DNA from: Sphaerisporangium sp. TRM90804
GTDB lineage: Bacteria > Actinomycetota > Actinomycetes > Streptosporangiales > Streptosporangiaceae
Length of the DNA: 64,000 bases
Direction of reading: 5' to 3'
Assembly: GCF_029846175.1 (NCBI RefSeq)
Contig: NZ_JARWAC010000017.1
Span: forward strand, 124,001-188,000
The stretch's first letter is position 1. Every line of letters starts with the position of its first letter. Under the pieces are notes generated by a model. The model saw only the letters and a list, made by a program, of their open reading frames with translations. It did not search any database and was not told where the DNA came from. The translations under genes and the position numbers were made by a program. This document shows, piece after piece, positions 48,686-60,099 of the stretch.

Positions 48686-50413
48686 GTGTCGCCTGCAAGT
48701 TCGACTCGCTCGAAGCCGTCTGAGCTGAACGAGCCCGTCATTCAGCGGCTCATCGAGCGTGGCCGCTCGCAGGGTTTCCTCGAGTCTGAGGATGTCCGCA
48801 AGGCCTTCGAGGAGGCGGACATCCCGATGTCGCACGCCGCTGGGTTCCTTCGGAACCTCAGCAAAGAGGGTGTGACCGTCGTGGTGACCGCCGCGGACTC
48901 GGCGGCGCCCAAGAGGTCTCGTGGCCCGGCCAAGCGTCGCACCGCCGCCCCCGTCAAGAAGACCAAGTCCGCCACCGCGGCGGCCAAGGAGCAGCCCGAT
49001 ACCGTCACGGCCGTGGTGAGTGGCGCCGGGGGCGATGCCGCGGCGCCGGCTGACAAGCCGCCCGCCGGGAAGCCCGCGGCGAAGAAGGCCGCGCCGGCGA
49101 AGAAGCCCACGCCGGTCCCCGCCGCTCCCGCCAAGGTCGCCACCCCTGCCGCCCTCGCCAAGAAGGCCAAGCCGGAGGTCGCCGTGCCCGCGTCGCCATC
49201 GCCAAAGATCGAAACCAAGCCCAAGGTCGCCTCGGAAGACGACGAGGAGATCGACATCGAGGGTGATCTCGAGCTGGAGGACTTCGACATCGACGTCGAG
49301 GTGGACGCCGAGGTCGCCGAGGTCGAGGCCGAGCCCGACGCCGAGGTCGCCGAGGCCGAGCCGGACGCCGAGGTCGCCGAGGTCGAGGTGGAGGCCGAAG
49401 AGGAGCCCAAGCCCGACGTCGAGGTCCAGAGCGACGACGAGGTCCTGATCCTCTCCGACGACGACGACGACGCGCCGGTGGCGCAGGTCGCCGCCGCCGG
49501 GGCCACCGCCGACCCGGTGAAGGACTACCTCAAGCAGATCGGCAAGGTCCCCCTGCTCAACGCCGAGCAGGAGGTCGAGCTGGCCAAGCGCATCGAGGCC
49601 GGCCTGTTCGCCGAGGAGCAGCTCGCCAACGACGGCGAGCGGCTGCCGGTCGACGTCCGCGCCGAGCTCGAGTGGATCGCCGAGGACGGCCGCCGCGCCA
49701 AGAACCACCTGCTGGAGGCCAACCTCCGCCTGGTGGTCTCGCTGGCCAAGCGCTACACCGGCCGCGGCATGCTGTTCCTCGATCTGATCCAGGAGGGCAA
49801 CCTCGGCCTGATCAGGGCGGTCGAGAAGTTCGACTACACCAAGGGCTACAAGTTCTCCACGTACGCCACGTGGTGGATCCGCCAGGCGATCACCCGGGCC
49901 ATGGCCGACCAGGCGCGCACCATCCGCATCCCGGTCCACATGGTCGAAGTGATCAACAAGCTGGCCCGGGTGCAGCGGCAGATGCTGCAGGATCTCGGGC
50001 GCGAGCCCACCCCCGAGGAGCTGGCCCGCGAGCTCGACATGACCCCCGAGAAGGTCGTCGAGGTGCAGAAGTACGGCCGCGAGCCGATCTCCCTGCACAC
50101 GCCCCTCGGTGAGGAGGGCGACAGCGAGTTCGGCGACCTCATCGAGGACTCCGAGGCCATCGTCCCGGCCGACGCCGTGAGCTTCACCCTGCTGCAGGAG
50201 CAGCTCCACTCCGTTCTGGACACCCTGTCCGAGCGTGAGGCCGGGGTGGTCTCCATGCGGTTCGGCCTCACCGACGGCCAGCCCAAGACCCTCGACGAGA
50301 TCGGCAAGGTCTACGGCGTGACGCGTGAGCGCATCCGGCAGATCGAGTCCAAGACCATGTCGAAGCTCCGTCACCCGTCGCGCTCGCAGGTCCTGCGCGA
50401 CTACCTCGACTGA
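48686..50413 (+). CDS. hrdB: Principal RNA polymerase sigma factor (HrdB/SigA)
   Basis: The protein is 575 aa from the GTG at 48686, with GAGAGG 5 bases upstream. The N-terminus has the region-1.1-like segment ([20 protein letters not shown]). Then comes a Lys/Ala/Pro-rich stretch and an acidic repeat stretch (PDAEVAEAE units) at about residues 190-260. From about residue 270 it is nearly invariant: region 1.2 ([17 protein letters not shown]), region 2 ([33 protein letters not shown]), region 3 and region 4 ([20 protein letters not shown]), ending SQVLRDYLD. This matches Streptomyces HrdB closely. It directs housekeeping transcription. A terminator-like hairpin follows. Confidence 0.98.
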   Translation: MSPASSTRSKPSELNEPVIQRLIERGRSQGFLESEDVRKAFEEADIPMSHAAGFLRNLSKEGVTVVVTAADSAAPKRSRGPAKRRTAAPVKKTKSATAAAKEQPDTVTAVVSGAGGDAAAPADKPPAGKPAAKKAAPAKKPTPVPAAPAKVATPAALAKKAKPEVAVPASPSPKIETKPKVASEDDEEIDIEGDLELEDFDIDVEVDAEVAEVEAEPDAEVAEAEPDAEVAEVEVEAEEEPKPDVEVQSDDEVLILSDDDDDAPVAQVAAAGATADPVKDYLKQIGKVPLLNAEQEVELAKRIEAGLFAEEQLANDGERLPVDVRAELEWIAEDGRRAKNHLLEANLRLVVSLAKRYTGRGMLFLDLIQEGNLGLIRAVEKFDYTKGYKFSTYATWWIRQAITRAMADQARTIRIPVHMVEVINKLARVQRQMLQDLGREPTPEELARELDMTPEKVVEVQKYGREPISLHTPLGEEGDSEFGDLIEDSEAIVPADAVSFTLLQEQLHSVLDTLSEREAGVVSMRFGLTDGQPKTLDEIGKVYGVTRERIRQIESKTMSKLRHPSRSQVLRDYLD

Positions 50414-50424
50414 TCTTCGCCGCC

Positions 50425-50455
50425 ACGGCTCCCGCCCTCGAAGGGTGGGAGCCGT
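50425..50455 (+). terminator. terminator hairpin after hrdB
   Basis: The stem ACGGCTCCC-g-CCCT / AGGG-t-GGGAGCCGT (50425-50455) has a 3-nt loop and one internal mismatch. It can extend outward to 50421-50460. It starts 12 bp after the sigma-factor stop. Confidence 0.7.
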
Positions 50456-50599
50456 TGGCGTGTGCGGGGGCCTTCGCGGCAGATAGGGGCCACCCGTAAC
50501 GGCCGGGTCACGAGGGCGGCGGTGTCACTCTCCGTGCCGTGGGCCGTGGCGGCGTCCGTCGGCGCGGGGGCGCCCTCCCACGGGGGAGACGACACGGGG

Positions 50600-50628
50600 T
50601 TAACCCACCCGTAACGTCACAGTAGCCT
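50600..50628 (+). promoter_or_regulatory. putative housekeeping promoter for the 50662 gene
   Basis: TTAACC (50600-50605) and TAGCCT (50623-50628) are separated by 17 bases and match the actinomycete principal-sigma consensus (TTGAC-, TAgnnT) well. Transcription would start near 50635, about 27 bases before the ATG. The downstream gene lacks an obvious SD. Confidence 0.45.
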
Positions 50629-50661
50629 CACGAGTCACGGCCGCTTCTACGCTCACCCCTC

Positions 50662-51636
50662 ATGGGTGTGATCGAAGTGGATCGGGCTCGTGCTCGGGGG
50701 CCACGACTGATCGCAAGCCGGCCATGGATCGACCCCGTCCTCGACGAGGCGGTGAAGGCGCTGGCGCACGGGTACCTCGAACCCGCGCTTCCCGCGCTCG
50801 TCGGCTCGCGCGCCGACCCGGAGCTGCGCGCTCTGCGGGTGGAGGCGCTGGGCAGGGCGGCCGTGGGCCTGACCGAGGGCATCGAGGCCCTTCTCGCGCG
50901 AGATCCCGCCAATCCGGAGCTGTGCCTGTGGCTGGGCCGCGCCCGTGTCGAGGAGGCGTGGACGCTCAAGCCCGACGTCCGGGCGCGGGCGGTCCAGGCC
51001 GGCCGGATCCGGCTGTTCCACCAGGCGATGGAGTCCGCGCGCGGGCCGCTGCTGACGGCGGCGCGCGTGATGCCGTACGACCCCGCGCCGTGGGTCTGCC
51101 TGATGTGGCTGGCCCTGGGGCTGGAGGCGTCGCGGCAGGAGAAGGACTCCCTCTGGGAGGAGGCGTCCGGCCGCCACCGCGGGCTGTACGCCGCCCACGC
51201 GGCCAGGCTGGTCACGCTGTCCCCGGGGTGGGGCGGCACCAGCCACGAGATGTTCGACTTCGCCCGCGCGACGCTCTCGTGGGCGCCCTCCGGCGACCCG
51301 ATCGCCGCCCTGCTGCCGCTGGCCTACTTCGAGCACATCGCGGGGGAGGGGGCGGGACGGACGCGCCTGTGGTACTCCTACGAGGTGCAGCGCGAGCTCA
51401 CCCTGGCGGCCGGCCGGTGGAACGGCAGCCGCGCCGCGCAGCCGCACCCGAGGGCCGTGGAGGCGCACAACGCGTTCGGGGCGGCGTTCTACCTGGCCGA
51501 CATGCGCCGGCCGGCCAGGGGCCATCTGACGCGCACGGCGGGGCGGTTCAGCGTGCTGCCGTGGTCCCACCTCGGCGACCCCGGCAAGGAGTTCCGCCGG
51601 GCGTGCGGGCGGCTGAACGTCGTCACGCCCGGATGA
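50662..51636 (+). CDS. Conserved TPR-like helical protein of unknown function, 324 aa
   Basis: I do not recognise a named family. The protein is soluble and helical, with TPR-like spacing (ELRALRVEALGRAAVGLTEGIEALLARDP, in pieces) in the first 100 residues. A more specific central part contains PYDPAPWVCLMWLALGLEASRQEKDSLW in sections. The C-terminus contains HNAFGAAFYLADMRRPARGHL. No signal peptide or membrane segment is seen. The coding bias is strong. It lies between hrdB and a convergent yaaA-like gene, overlapping the latter's end by 14 bases. Confidence 0.75.
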   Translation: MGVIEVDRARARGPRLIASRPWIDPVLDEAVKALAHGYLEPALPALVGSRADPELRALRVEALGRAAVGLTEGIEALLARDPANPELCLWLGRARVEEAWTLKPDVRARAVQAGRIRLFHQAMESARGPLLTAARVMPYDPAPWVCLMWLALGLEASRQEKDSLWEEASGRHRGLYAAHAARLVTLSPGWGGTSHEMFDFARATLSWAPSGDPIAALLPLAYFEHIAGEGAGRTRLWYSYEVQRELTLAAGRWNGSRAAQPHPRAVEAHNAFGAAFYLADMRRPARGHLTRTAGRFSVLPWSHLGDPGKEFRRACGRLNVVTPG

Positions 51637-52390
51637 CGACGTCCACGTTCCAGGGCCGGCCCTTTCCCGGCGGGGGGCCGAGCTCGGCGGCGTGGCCGAG
51701 CGAGACCAGCAGGTCGGCCAGGTCGCGCGGGGTCGCCGGCTCGGCGCCCGCCTCCAGCAGGGAGCGGGCGACGGCGCCGCGGGTGGCCTTGGCCATGTGG
51801 CTGACCACCGAGCGGGAGCCGTCGGCGGTCTGCCTGAGCACGCGCACGGTGACCGCCCGCGAGCCCGGACGCCACGCCTGCGCGTAGGTGGAGGAGCGCA
51901 GATCGACCACCAGGCCGTCCTCGGGGCCGAGGACCTCCGCCAGGCAGGGGCGCCAGTGGGCCGCCAGGCCGCCCAGCGGGGGCAGCGTGACGCCCATCGA
52001 GAGCCGGTAGGGGGGAACGCGGTCGCGCAGGCGCAGGGCGCCCCACAGCCCCGAGAACACGATCACCGAGCGGTCGGCGCGGGCGCGGGCGGCGGCGCCG
52101 AGCGTCTGCAGGCCGAGGTTGTCGTACAGCACGCCGGTGTACAGGCGCGCGGCGGCCAGCGTGGGGGCGGTGCGCAGCGCCCGGTTGGCGGCCAGCGCGC
52201 CCGCCAGGCCGGGTGACAGGCCGAGCACGGCGAGCGCGGCGTCGCCGGGGCCCTCGGCCAGGGTGACCAGGGCGTCGAGGGCCTTCTCGCGTGCGGAGGT
52301 GAGGGCCGGGAAGCTCAGGCCGCCAAGGTCGAGCGGCGGCCCGTCCCCCCGGACGGCCTTGCCCTCGGACGGCGGCAGCAGGATCGGCAC
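51623..52390 (-). CDS. yaaA: YaaA/DUF328 family peroxide stress protein
   Basis: The 255-aa protein starts with the family hallmark ILLPPSEGK just after the GTG at 52390. It continues with LTSAREKALDALVTLAEG, ARLYTGVLYDNLGL, VIVFSGLWGALR and SMGVTLPPLGG, and ends with WNVDVVI. In E. coli YaaA lowers free iron and protects DNA from peroxide damage; the fold binds DNA. Longer in-frame starts exist up to 52426 but precede the conserved motif without an SD. Its 3' end overlaps the 3' end of the opposing gene by 14 bases. Confidence 0.9.
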   Translation of the reverse strand: MPILLPPSEGKAVRGDGPPLDLGGLSFPALTSAREKALDALVTLAEGPGDAALAVLGLSPGLAGALAANRALRTAPTLAAARLYTGVLYDNLGLQTLGAAARARADRSVIVFSGLWGALRLRDRVPPYRLSMGVTLPPLGGLAAHWRPCLAEVLGPEDGLVVDLRSSTYAQAWRPGSRAVTVRVLRQTADGSRSVVSHMAKATRGAVARSLLEAGAEPATPRDLADLLVSLGHAAELGPPPGKGRPWNVDVVIRA

Positions 52391-52546
52391 GAGGCCAGAT
52401 CGTAGCCCTCCGCCGTCCGAGGGCATCGGCCGGCCTGAGAGATGGACGCGGCGAGCCCGGAGGACGTCCGGGGGGACGTCGTCCGAGATCGCCGCGTATG
52501 TTGAGGTATCGGATCAGAACTATCAGTCAGAGCGGGGGGCGGATGC

Positions 52547-52774
52547 TCACCGCTCACTGGTGGCTGTTGAGGGGGTTTCGCTGAGGCGCGCCGACTCGTC
52601 CTGGATTTCGGCACCCTTGTCGCGCAGAGCCGCGACGTGCCGACGCCCGTGGTGGGCGCAGAACAGCAGCTCCCCGCCCAAGGGGAGGCACGCACGGATG
52701 TACGCCTGGGCGCCGCAGCGGTCGCATCGGTCCACGGCGGTCAGCGGCTTTGTGGGGGCGAGAGCTCCAGTCAC
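52547..52774 (-). CDS. Small zinc-binding protein (DUF7455-like)
   Basis: This 75-aa protein has a CDRCGAQAYIR motif near residue 17 and LLFCAHHGRRH near residue 37. The spacing is that of a zinc knuckle (CxxC...CxxH). Similar small proteins sit near the principal sigma factor in actinomycetes. The GTG start has AAAGG six bases upstream. A perfect inverted repeat lies just before it at 52797-52820. The function is unknown; it may modulate transcription (inference). Confidence 0.82.
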   Translation of the reverse strand: MTGALAPTKPLTAVDRCDRCGAQAYIRACLPLGGELLFCAHHGRRHVAALRDKGAEIQDESARLSETPSTATSER

Positions 52775-52796
52775 GTATCGCCTTTCGGGTCACCCC

Positions 52797-52820
52797 ACTG
52801 ACGTGGGATTTGGCGTCAGT
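52797..52820. promoter_or_regulatory. inverted repeat upstream of the DUF7455-like gene
   Basis: ACTGACG (52797-52803) and CGTCAGT (52814-52820) form a perfect 7-bp inverted repeat with a 10-bp spacer. A second repeat, CCCAC-tgac-GTGGG (52794-52807), is nested in the left arm. The site is 20-45 bp before the GTG on the minus strand, suiting an operator or leader structure. Confidence 0.4.
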
Positions 52821-52941
52821 CACTTGGCTCAACATCTAACCGGATGCGTACGTTCCCAATCATGGTCCGGATACGCCGAGAGCAGAATGGGCCCTCACAT
52901 GGCGGGAATCCGATCGTGTCGAACGCGGGGCTCCCGGTTGG

Positions 52942-52963
52942 TGGCACGCTGATGGCACGCTGA
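52942..52963. repeat. 11-bp tandem duplication in the parE leader
   Basis: TGGCACGCTGA occurs twice without a gap (52942-52952, 52953-52963), followed by a third partial copy. TAGGCT at 52988-52993 could be the parE -10, with no clear -35. The repeat lies where a -35 or an activator site would be. Confidence 0.45.
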
Positions 52964-53027
52964 GGCGCACGAGAAATCAAGAAACGGTAGGCTACGCACA
53001 CATGTTCGATGCTCGGTGGGAGTGGGA

Positions 53028-55100
53028 GTGACCGCAGTCAGCACGGAGACGGGCTACACGGCCCGTCATCTGTCGGTGCTGGAGGGCCTGGAGGCCGTCC
53101 GCAAGCGCCCCGGAATGTACATCGGGTCCACTGACAGCCGCGGTCTGATGCACTGCCTCTGGGAGATCGTGGACAACGCCGTCGACGAGGCCCTGGCGGG
53201 CTTCTGCGACCGCATCGAGGTCGAGCTGTTCCCCGACGGCTCCATCGAGGTCCGCGACGACGGCCGGGGCATCCCCGTCGACGTCGAGCCCAAGAGCGGC
53301 CTGCCCGGCGTCGAGCTCGTCTACACCAAGCTGCACGCCGGCGGGAAGTTCGGCGGCGGCTCCTACAGCGCCTCCGGCGGTCTGCACGGCGTCGGCGCCT
53401 CCGTGGTGAACGCGCTGTCCGCGCGCCTCGACGTCGAGGTCGACCGCGACGGCCGCGTCCACGAGATCAGCTTCCGCCGCGGCGTGCCCGGCGTCTTCGA
53501 CGGCGACGGCCCGACGGCCAAGTTCAAGAAGAAGTCCGGCCTGCGCGACGGCGGGTCCGTGCCGAAGAAGACCACCGGCACCCGCGTGCGCTGGTGGGTC
53601 GACCGGCAGATCTTCCTGCCCGAGGCCGAGGTCGCGCTCGACGAGATCAGCGTCCGCGCCCGCCAGACGGCCTTCCTGGTCCCCGGCCTCACCATCTCGG
53701 TGCGCGACAGCCGGGGGGAGGAGCCGGTCGAGGAGGAGTTCCGCTTCGACGGCGGCATCTCCGAGTTCACCGAGTTCCTCTCGCGCGACGAGGCCGTCTG
53801 CGACGTCATGCGGCTGCAGGGCGTCGGCCACTTCCACGAGACCGTCCCGGTGCTCGACGAGCAGGGCCACATGACCTCCACCGAGGTCGAGCGCGAGCTC
53901 ACCGTCGACGTCGCGGTCCGCTGGGGCAAGGGCTACGAGACCACCGTCCGCTCGTTCGTCAACGTGATCGCCACGCCCAAGGGCGGCACCCACATCAGCG
54001 GTTTCGAGCGCGCCCTGGTCCGCACGGTGAACGAGCAGCTCAGGGAGACCCGCCTGCTGAAGAACGGCGACGACCCGGTCACCAAGGAGGACATCCTGGA
54101 GGGCCTCACCGCGGTCGTCACGATCCGGGTGCCCGAGCCGCAGTTCGAGGGGCAGACCAAGGAGGTCCTCGGCACCTCGGCGGCCACCCGCATCGTCTCC
54201 CACGTGGTGTCCAGGGAGTTCAAGCAGCTCTTCGCCAGCACCAAGCGGGCGCACAAGCTCCAGCTCCGCGCGGTCCTCGAGAAGATCGTCTCGGCCGCCA
54301 AGGCGCGCATCGCGGCCAGGGAGCACCGCGACAACCAGCGGCGCAAGAGCGCCCTGGAGAACTCCGCACTCCCGGCCAAGCTGGTCGACTGCCGCAGCGA
54401 CGCCATCGACCGCAGCGAGCTGTTCATCGTCGAGGGCGACTCCGCGCTCGGCACCGCCCGCGCGGCGCGCGACTCGGAGTTCCAGGCGCTGCTGCCCATC
54501 CGCGGCAAGATCCTGAACGTGCAGAAGGCCTCGGTCGCCGACATGCTGAAGAACGCCGAGTGCGCGGCGATCATCCAGGTCATCGGCGCAGGCTCCGGCC
54601 GCGGCTTCGACATCGAGGCGGCCCGCTACGGCAGGGTGATCCTCATGGCCGACGCCGACGTCGACGGCGCGCACATCCGCTGCCTGCTGCTCACGCTGTT
54701 CCACCGCTACATGCGCCCCATGGTCGAGGCCGGGCGCGTGTTCGCCGCCGTGCCGCCGCTGCACCGCATCGAGGTCACCAACCCCGGGCGCGACAAGCAG
54801 AAGTACATCTACACCTACAGCGACGCCGAGCTGCAGAAGGTGCTGCGCGACCTCGAGCGCAAGGGCAGGCGCTGGAAGGACCCCATCCAGCGGTACAAGG
54901 GCCTGGGTGAGATGGACGCCGACCAGCTCGCCGAGACCACCATGGAGCCCCGCCACCGCACGCTGCGCCGGGTGCGCATCGAGGACGCCGAGGCGGCCGA
55001 GAACATCTTCAGCCTGCTCATGGGCAGCGACGTCGCCCCGCGGCGCGAGTTCATCGTCACCAACGCGGCCGAGGTCGACCGCGACAGCATCGACGCCTGA
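53028..55100 (+). CDS. parE: DNA topoisomerase IV subunit B
   Basis: The 690-aa protein is a type IIA topoisomerase ATPase subunit. It has the GHKL motifs EIVDNAVDEAL, DDGRGIPVD and GGLHGVGASVVNALS, then the transducer domain. The TOPRIM domain carries VEGDSALGTARAARD and LMADADVDGAHI. The C-terminus reads RYKGLGEMDADQLAETT. Its length and the absence of a gyrase-type insertion fit ParE. A matching parC lies about 2.3 kb downstream on the opposite strand. Three in-frame GTGs lie at 53016, 53022 and 53028; the last has GGGAG 5 bases upstream. It acts in chromosome decatenation together with ParC. Confidence 0.95.
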   Translation: MTAVSTETGYTARHLSVLEGLEAVRKRPGMYIGSTDSRGLMHCLWEIVDNAVDEALAGFCDRIEVELFPDGSIEVRDDGRGIPVDVEPKSGLPGVELVYTKLHAGGKFGGGSYSASGGLHGVGASVVNALSARLDVEVDRDGRVHEISFRRGVPGVFDGDGPTAKFKKKSGLRDGGSVPKKTTGTRVRWWVDRQIFLPEAEVALDEISVRARQTAFLVPGLTISVRDSRGEEPVEEEFRFDGGISEFTEFLSRDEAVCDVMRLQGVGHFHETVPVLDEQGHMTSTEVERELTVDVAVRWGKGYETTVRSFVNVIATPKGGTHISGFERALVRTVNEQLRETRLLKNGDDPVTKEDILEGLTAVVTIRVPEPQFEGQTKEVLGTSAATRIVSHVVSREFKQLFASTKRAHKLQLRAVLEKIVSAAKARIAAREHRDNQRRKSALENSALPAKLVDCRSDAIDRSELFIVEGDSALGTARAARDSEFQALLPIRGKILNVQKASVADMLKNAECAAIIQVIGAGSGRGFDIEAARYGRVILMADADVDGAHIRCLLLTLFHRYMRPMVEAGRVFAAVPPLHRIEVTNPGRDKQKYIYTYSDAELQKVLRDLERKGRRWKDPIQRYKGLGEMDADQLAETTMEPRHRTLRRVRIEDAEAAENIFSLLMGSDVAPRREFIVTNAAEVDRDSIDA

Positions 55101-55102
55101 AC

Positions 55103-55127
55103 CGGCCGGGCCCGGCGGGCCCGGCCG
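55103..55127. terminator. hairpin between parE and carbonic anhydrase genes
   Basis: A perfect 11-bp GC stem (55103-55113 with 55117-55127) with a 3-nt loop begins 3 bp after the parE stop and ends 6 bp before the opposing stop. It probably terminates both convergent genes. Confidence 0.65.
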
Positions 55128-55132
55128 CGTCC

Positions 55133-55633
55133 TCACAGCTCCACGGGCATCAGTTTGCCGGTGTGGACGTCGTACACGGCGCCGCCGACGGCGACGCGCT
55201 CGGGAAGGTAGGGGTAGGTCCGCACGCGCACCAGGTCACGGCGGAGCGCGGCGTCCTGGTCGGCCACGGTGTGGAACTCCAGGCTGCGCGTGTCCATGCC
55301 GTACTCCCGGCTGATCAGCTCGTGGACGTCCTCGTCGGTCGACTTGGCCATCCGGCAGTCGGTGTGCGGCATCACCAGCACCCGTTCGACACCCAGTAGG
55401 TAGACCCCCAGCACCAGTGTGCGGAGCACGTCGTCGGTGACGCGCGCGCCGGCGTTGCGCAGGATCTTGGCGTCCCCGGCTTGGAGGCCGAGGAGGCCGA
55501 GGGGGTCGATGCGCGAGTCCATGCAGGTCACTACGGCGAGACCGCGCAGGGCGCGGCCGGTGAGCGTCGAGTTCTTGAACGCGCGGGCGAACTCCTCGTT
55601 GGCGGACAGCAGGTCGTCGAAGGCTCCCATCAT
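55133..55633 (-). CDS. Beta-class carbonic anhydrase
   Basis: This 166-aa protein resembles the small beta-carbonic anhydrases of mycobacteria (Rv1284-like). Zinc ligands are visible: Cys37 in VTCMDSRID, with the Asp39-Arg41 dyad, and His90 and Cys93 in MPHTDCRM. It would interconvert CO2 and bicarbonate in the cytoplasm. The start is uncertain: two adjacent ATGs at 55633 and 55630 fit the family start. The frame stays open to 55720, but without an SD or similarity. It is convergent with parE. Confidence 0.9.
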   Translation of the reverse strand: MMGAFDDLLSANEEFARAFKNSTLTGRALRGLAVVTCMDSRIDPLGLLGLQAGDAKILRNAGARVTDDVLRTLVLGVYLLGVERVLVMPHTDCRMAKSTDEDVHELISREYGMDTRSLEFHTVADQDAALRRDLVRVRTYPYLPERVAVGGAVYDVHTGKLMPVEL

Positions 55634-55778
55634 GGCGCCAATATTCCCGGATGCCACATTCCGCAACAGCGCCGGGGCACCCGGAATGGCCTTCGCAAAG
55701 ATCCCACGATCATCCGTCACCCTGGGTGATGATGAGGTCGCTGAAGGTGGAAGATCGTGGAGAGGGCCTCTGGTGGGG

Positions 55779-56102
55779 ATGACCGAATCGCTGTCCGGCT
55801 ACCTGCGCGCCCGGGCCAGGTGGCGGCTCGACCGCGTCCAGCACAAGGACGCCGGCTGGAACGCGCGCTGCGCCCTGGCGCTGCTGGACGCCGCCGCCTA
55901 TGTCGAAGTGCTCCCGGAGGACGATCCCCTGGTGCTCGCGCTGGAGGAGGCCGGGTGCTTCGGCGCCCACGGGGGCGGCGAGTTCGAGCCCGGCGAGGCC
56001 GTGGCGAGGTTCATCGACTTCTGGCACGAGGGCGAGCCCTGGGAGCTGCTGACCGCCCTCCCCCCGGTCTCCCGGGGGGAGCCCGTGCCCGCGCGCCGCT
56101 GA
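55779..56102 (+). CDS. Small conserved protein of unknown function, 107 aa
   Basis: It opens with MTESLSGYLRARARWRLDRV and continues AGWNARCALALLDAAAYVEVLP, predicting two or three helices. It ends in a Pro/Arg-rich tail. No metal or catalytic motif is seen. The start is the ATG at 55779 or the in-frame GTG at 55773; the open frame further upstream overlaps the carbonic anhydrase gene and is not coding. It is divergent from the carbonic anhydrase gene and convergent with the redoxin gene. The function is unknown. Confidence 0.65.
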   Translation: MTESLSGYLRARARWRLDRVQHKDAGWNARCALALLDAAAYVEVLPEDDPLVLALEEAGCFGAHGGGEFEPGEAVARFIDFWHEGEPWELLTALPPVSRGEPVPARR

Positions 56103-56166
56103 CCGCCGGGGCGGTGCCTCGGGGCCCTTGGGCGGCCTCTCACGGGCGGCCCCGCGCACGTCCCCG

Positions 56167-56724
56167 TCACTCGTTGCCGGGCTTCCACTTGATGCTGCAG
56201 CCCAGGCTGGGGTTCTGTGGCCCGGGAACCGGCTGCCCGGCCAGCACCGCGTCGATCGCCGCGCGCAGCGACGCCCCGGTCACCGGCACCCGGTTCGACG
56301 GGCGCGCGTCGTCGAACTCGCCGCGGTAGGCCAGGCGCCGGTCGGCGTCGTAGAGGAAGAAGTCCGGCGTGCAGGCCGCCTTGTACTCCTTTGCCACCCG
56401 CTGCGTCTCGTCCACGAGGTACGGGAAGGCGAACCCCGCCCGCTCGGCCTGGGCCACGAGGGCGGGCCTGTCGTCGTCCGGGTACCTGACGACGTCGTTG
56501 CTGCAGATCGCGAGGGTGGTGAGCCGGTCGTGGTAGTCGGAGGCCAGGGCGCCGATGCCCTGCTCGATGCGCCGCACGTACGGGCAGTGGTTGGACAGGA
56601 AGACGACCAGCGTGGCCGGGGTGCTCTTCAGATCGGACAGCGCGACCCGGCCGCCGTCGATCGAGGGCAGGTCGAAGTCGGGCGCGGGGGTTCCCAGCGG
56701 AACCATGAGCGAGGTCACAGCCAT
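56167..56724 (-). CDS. Thioredoxin-like (AhpC/TSA redoxin) protein
   Basis: This 185-aa protein has the redoxin opening GTPAPDFDLPSIDGG and the core motif VVFLSNHCPYVRRIE with the peroxidatic-position Cys47. A later CTPDFFLYD motif has cis-Pro context, and LAYRGEFDD follows. The NHCPYVR motif places it in the PRX-like thioredoxin subfamily, which has a single active-site cysteine rather than CxxC. It is a likely thiol peroxidase or reductase in the cytoplasm. The start is taken at the ATG at 56724; an in-frame ATG at 56742 is possible. Confidence 0.88.
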   Translation of the reverse strand: MAVTSLMVPLGTPAPDFDLPSIDGGRVALSDLKSTPATLVVFLSNHCPYVRRIEQGIGALASDYHDRLTTLAICSNDVVRYPDDDRPALVAQAERAGFAFPYLVDETQRVAKEYKAACTPDFFLYDADRRLAYRGEFDDARPSNRVPVTGASLRAAIDAVLAGQPVPGPQNPSLGCSIKWKPGNE

Positions 56725-56862
56725 GCCGCCATTGTCCGTCATGGGGTGACGGGCCCGGCCGGTGCCCCGCTCCGTGGTGCCGCCGCCTGGTTTGGGTGGC
56801 GTCACGGGGGAAGCGGGAGGTGCGGGCCCCGGCCAAAGCGGACGGTCCGGAACCCGGATAAC

Positions 56863-56911
56863 CGGTTTCAATCGAAACCGACACCGGTGTAAGTTCAACG
56901 CCGGTGTCGGT
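56863..56911. promoter_or_regulatory. overlapping inverted repeats upstream of the VOC gene
   Basis: Three symmetric elements are stacked. CGGTTTC-AATC-GAAACCG lies at 56863-56880, the palindrome ACACCGGTGT at 56881-56890, and an 11-bp inverted repeat ACCGACACCGG / CCGGTGTCGGT pairs 56877-56887 with 56901-56911. They occupy the space 22-70 bp before the VOC start. This looks like a dense operator for a dimeric repressor such as a TetR or MarR protein; no such gene is adjacent. Confidence 0.55.
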
Positions 56912-56932
56912 CATGAGCACACGGGAGTGGCG

Positions 56933-57307
56933 ATGAGCGGAATCGCGGCGATGCGGGCGGTCGTGCTGGACTGCCCCGACCCCAAGGCCCTGAGCGAGTT
57001 CTACTCCGCCGTGGTCGGGTGGAAGCCGGCGTACGAGAGCGACGACTGGGTGAGCCTGGCCGACGAGACCGGGAGCTTCAAGCTCTCGTTCCAGCGCGCG
57101 GACGACTACCGGGCGCCCGACTGGCCGTCGCCCGAGAAGCCCCAGCAGTTCCACCTCGACCTGACCGTGACCGACCGGGAGAAGGCGGGCGCGGAGGTCG
57201 TCGCCCTGGGCGCGGTGAAGCACCCGCACCAGCCGGGTGAGAAGGACGAGGGCTTCACGGTCTACCTGGACCCGGCCGGCCACCCGTTCTGCCTCTGCGA
57301 CGCCTGA
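56933..57307 (+). CDS. VOC (glyoxalase/bleomycin-resistance superfamily) protein
   Basis: This 124-aa single VOC domain has a first beta-alpha-beta unit ([24 protein letters not shown]), a middle [22 protein letters not shown] and a closing [14 protein letters not shown]. Metal-ligand positions (His in QFHLDL, late acidic residues) are partly present. The substrate is unknown; the family includes glyoxalases, dioxygenases and drug-binding proteins. The ATG at 56933 follows GGGAG by 5 bases. Strong inverted repeats in the promoter region suggest dedicated regulation. Confidence 0.88.
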   Translation: MSGIAAMRAVVLDCPDPKALSEFYSAVVGWKPAYESDDWVSLADETGSFKLSFQRADDYRAPDWPSPEKPQQFHLDLTVTDREKAGAEVVALGAVKHPHQPGEKDEGFTVYLDPAGHPFCLCDA

Positions 57308-57348
57308 CGGCTCACGCGGCGGCGGGTGCCGAGCCCGGCCGCGAGCGA

Positions 57349-57430
57349 GCCGAAGGGCCCGCCCCCGTGACCGGGGGCGGGCCCTTCGGCATCCGGCGAG
57401 GGCCCGCACCGCAGCGGCGGCGGGCCCTTC
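57349..57430. terminator. double bidirectional terminator between VOC gene and parC
   Basis: A perfect 19-bp stem (57349-57367 with 57372-57390) has a TGAC loop. It is followed by a second hairpin with about 9 bp (57398-57407 with 57420-57430). Both lie between convergent stops at 57307 and 57438. The first is the longest perfect hairpin I noticed in the window. Confidence 0.75.
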
Positions 57431-57437
57431 GTCCGCG

Positions 57438-59945
<2,508 letters not shown>

Positions 59946-60099
59946 ATCGAACATTGTGCCGAAGGAGCGAACCCCTCCGCGACTCGGCGGCGTTTCCCCC
60001 GCCCTCGACCTGCTCGCGGCGCCCCATATCCGCCCGTACCACGGGGCCGTCGGGCCGCGAGGGCCGAAAGTGTCCCACCGAGCTGGTACGAAGGACTCC

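Noticed and set aside
57349-57390. Inverted repeat as a transposon end
   Set aside because: It sits between convergent stop codons with a 4-nt loop and no transposase or target duplication, so a bidirectional terminator explains it.
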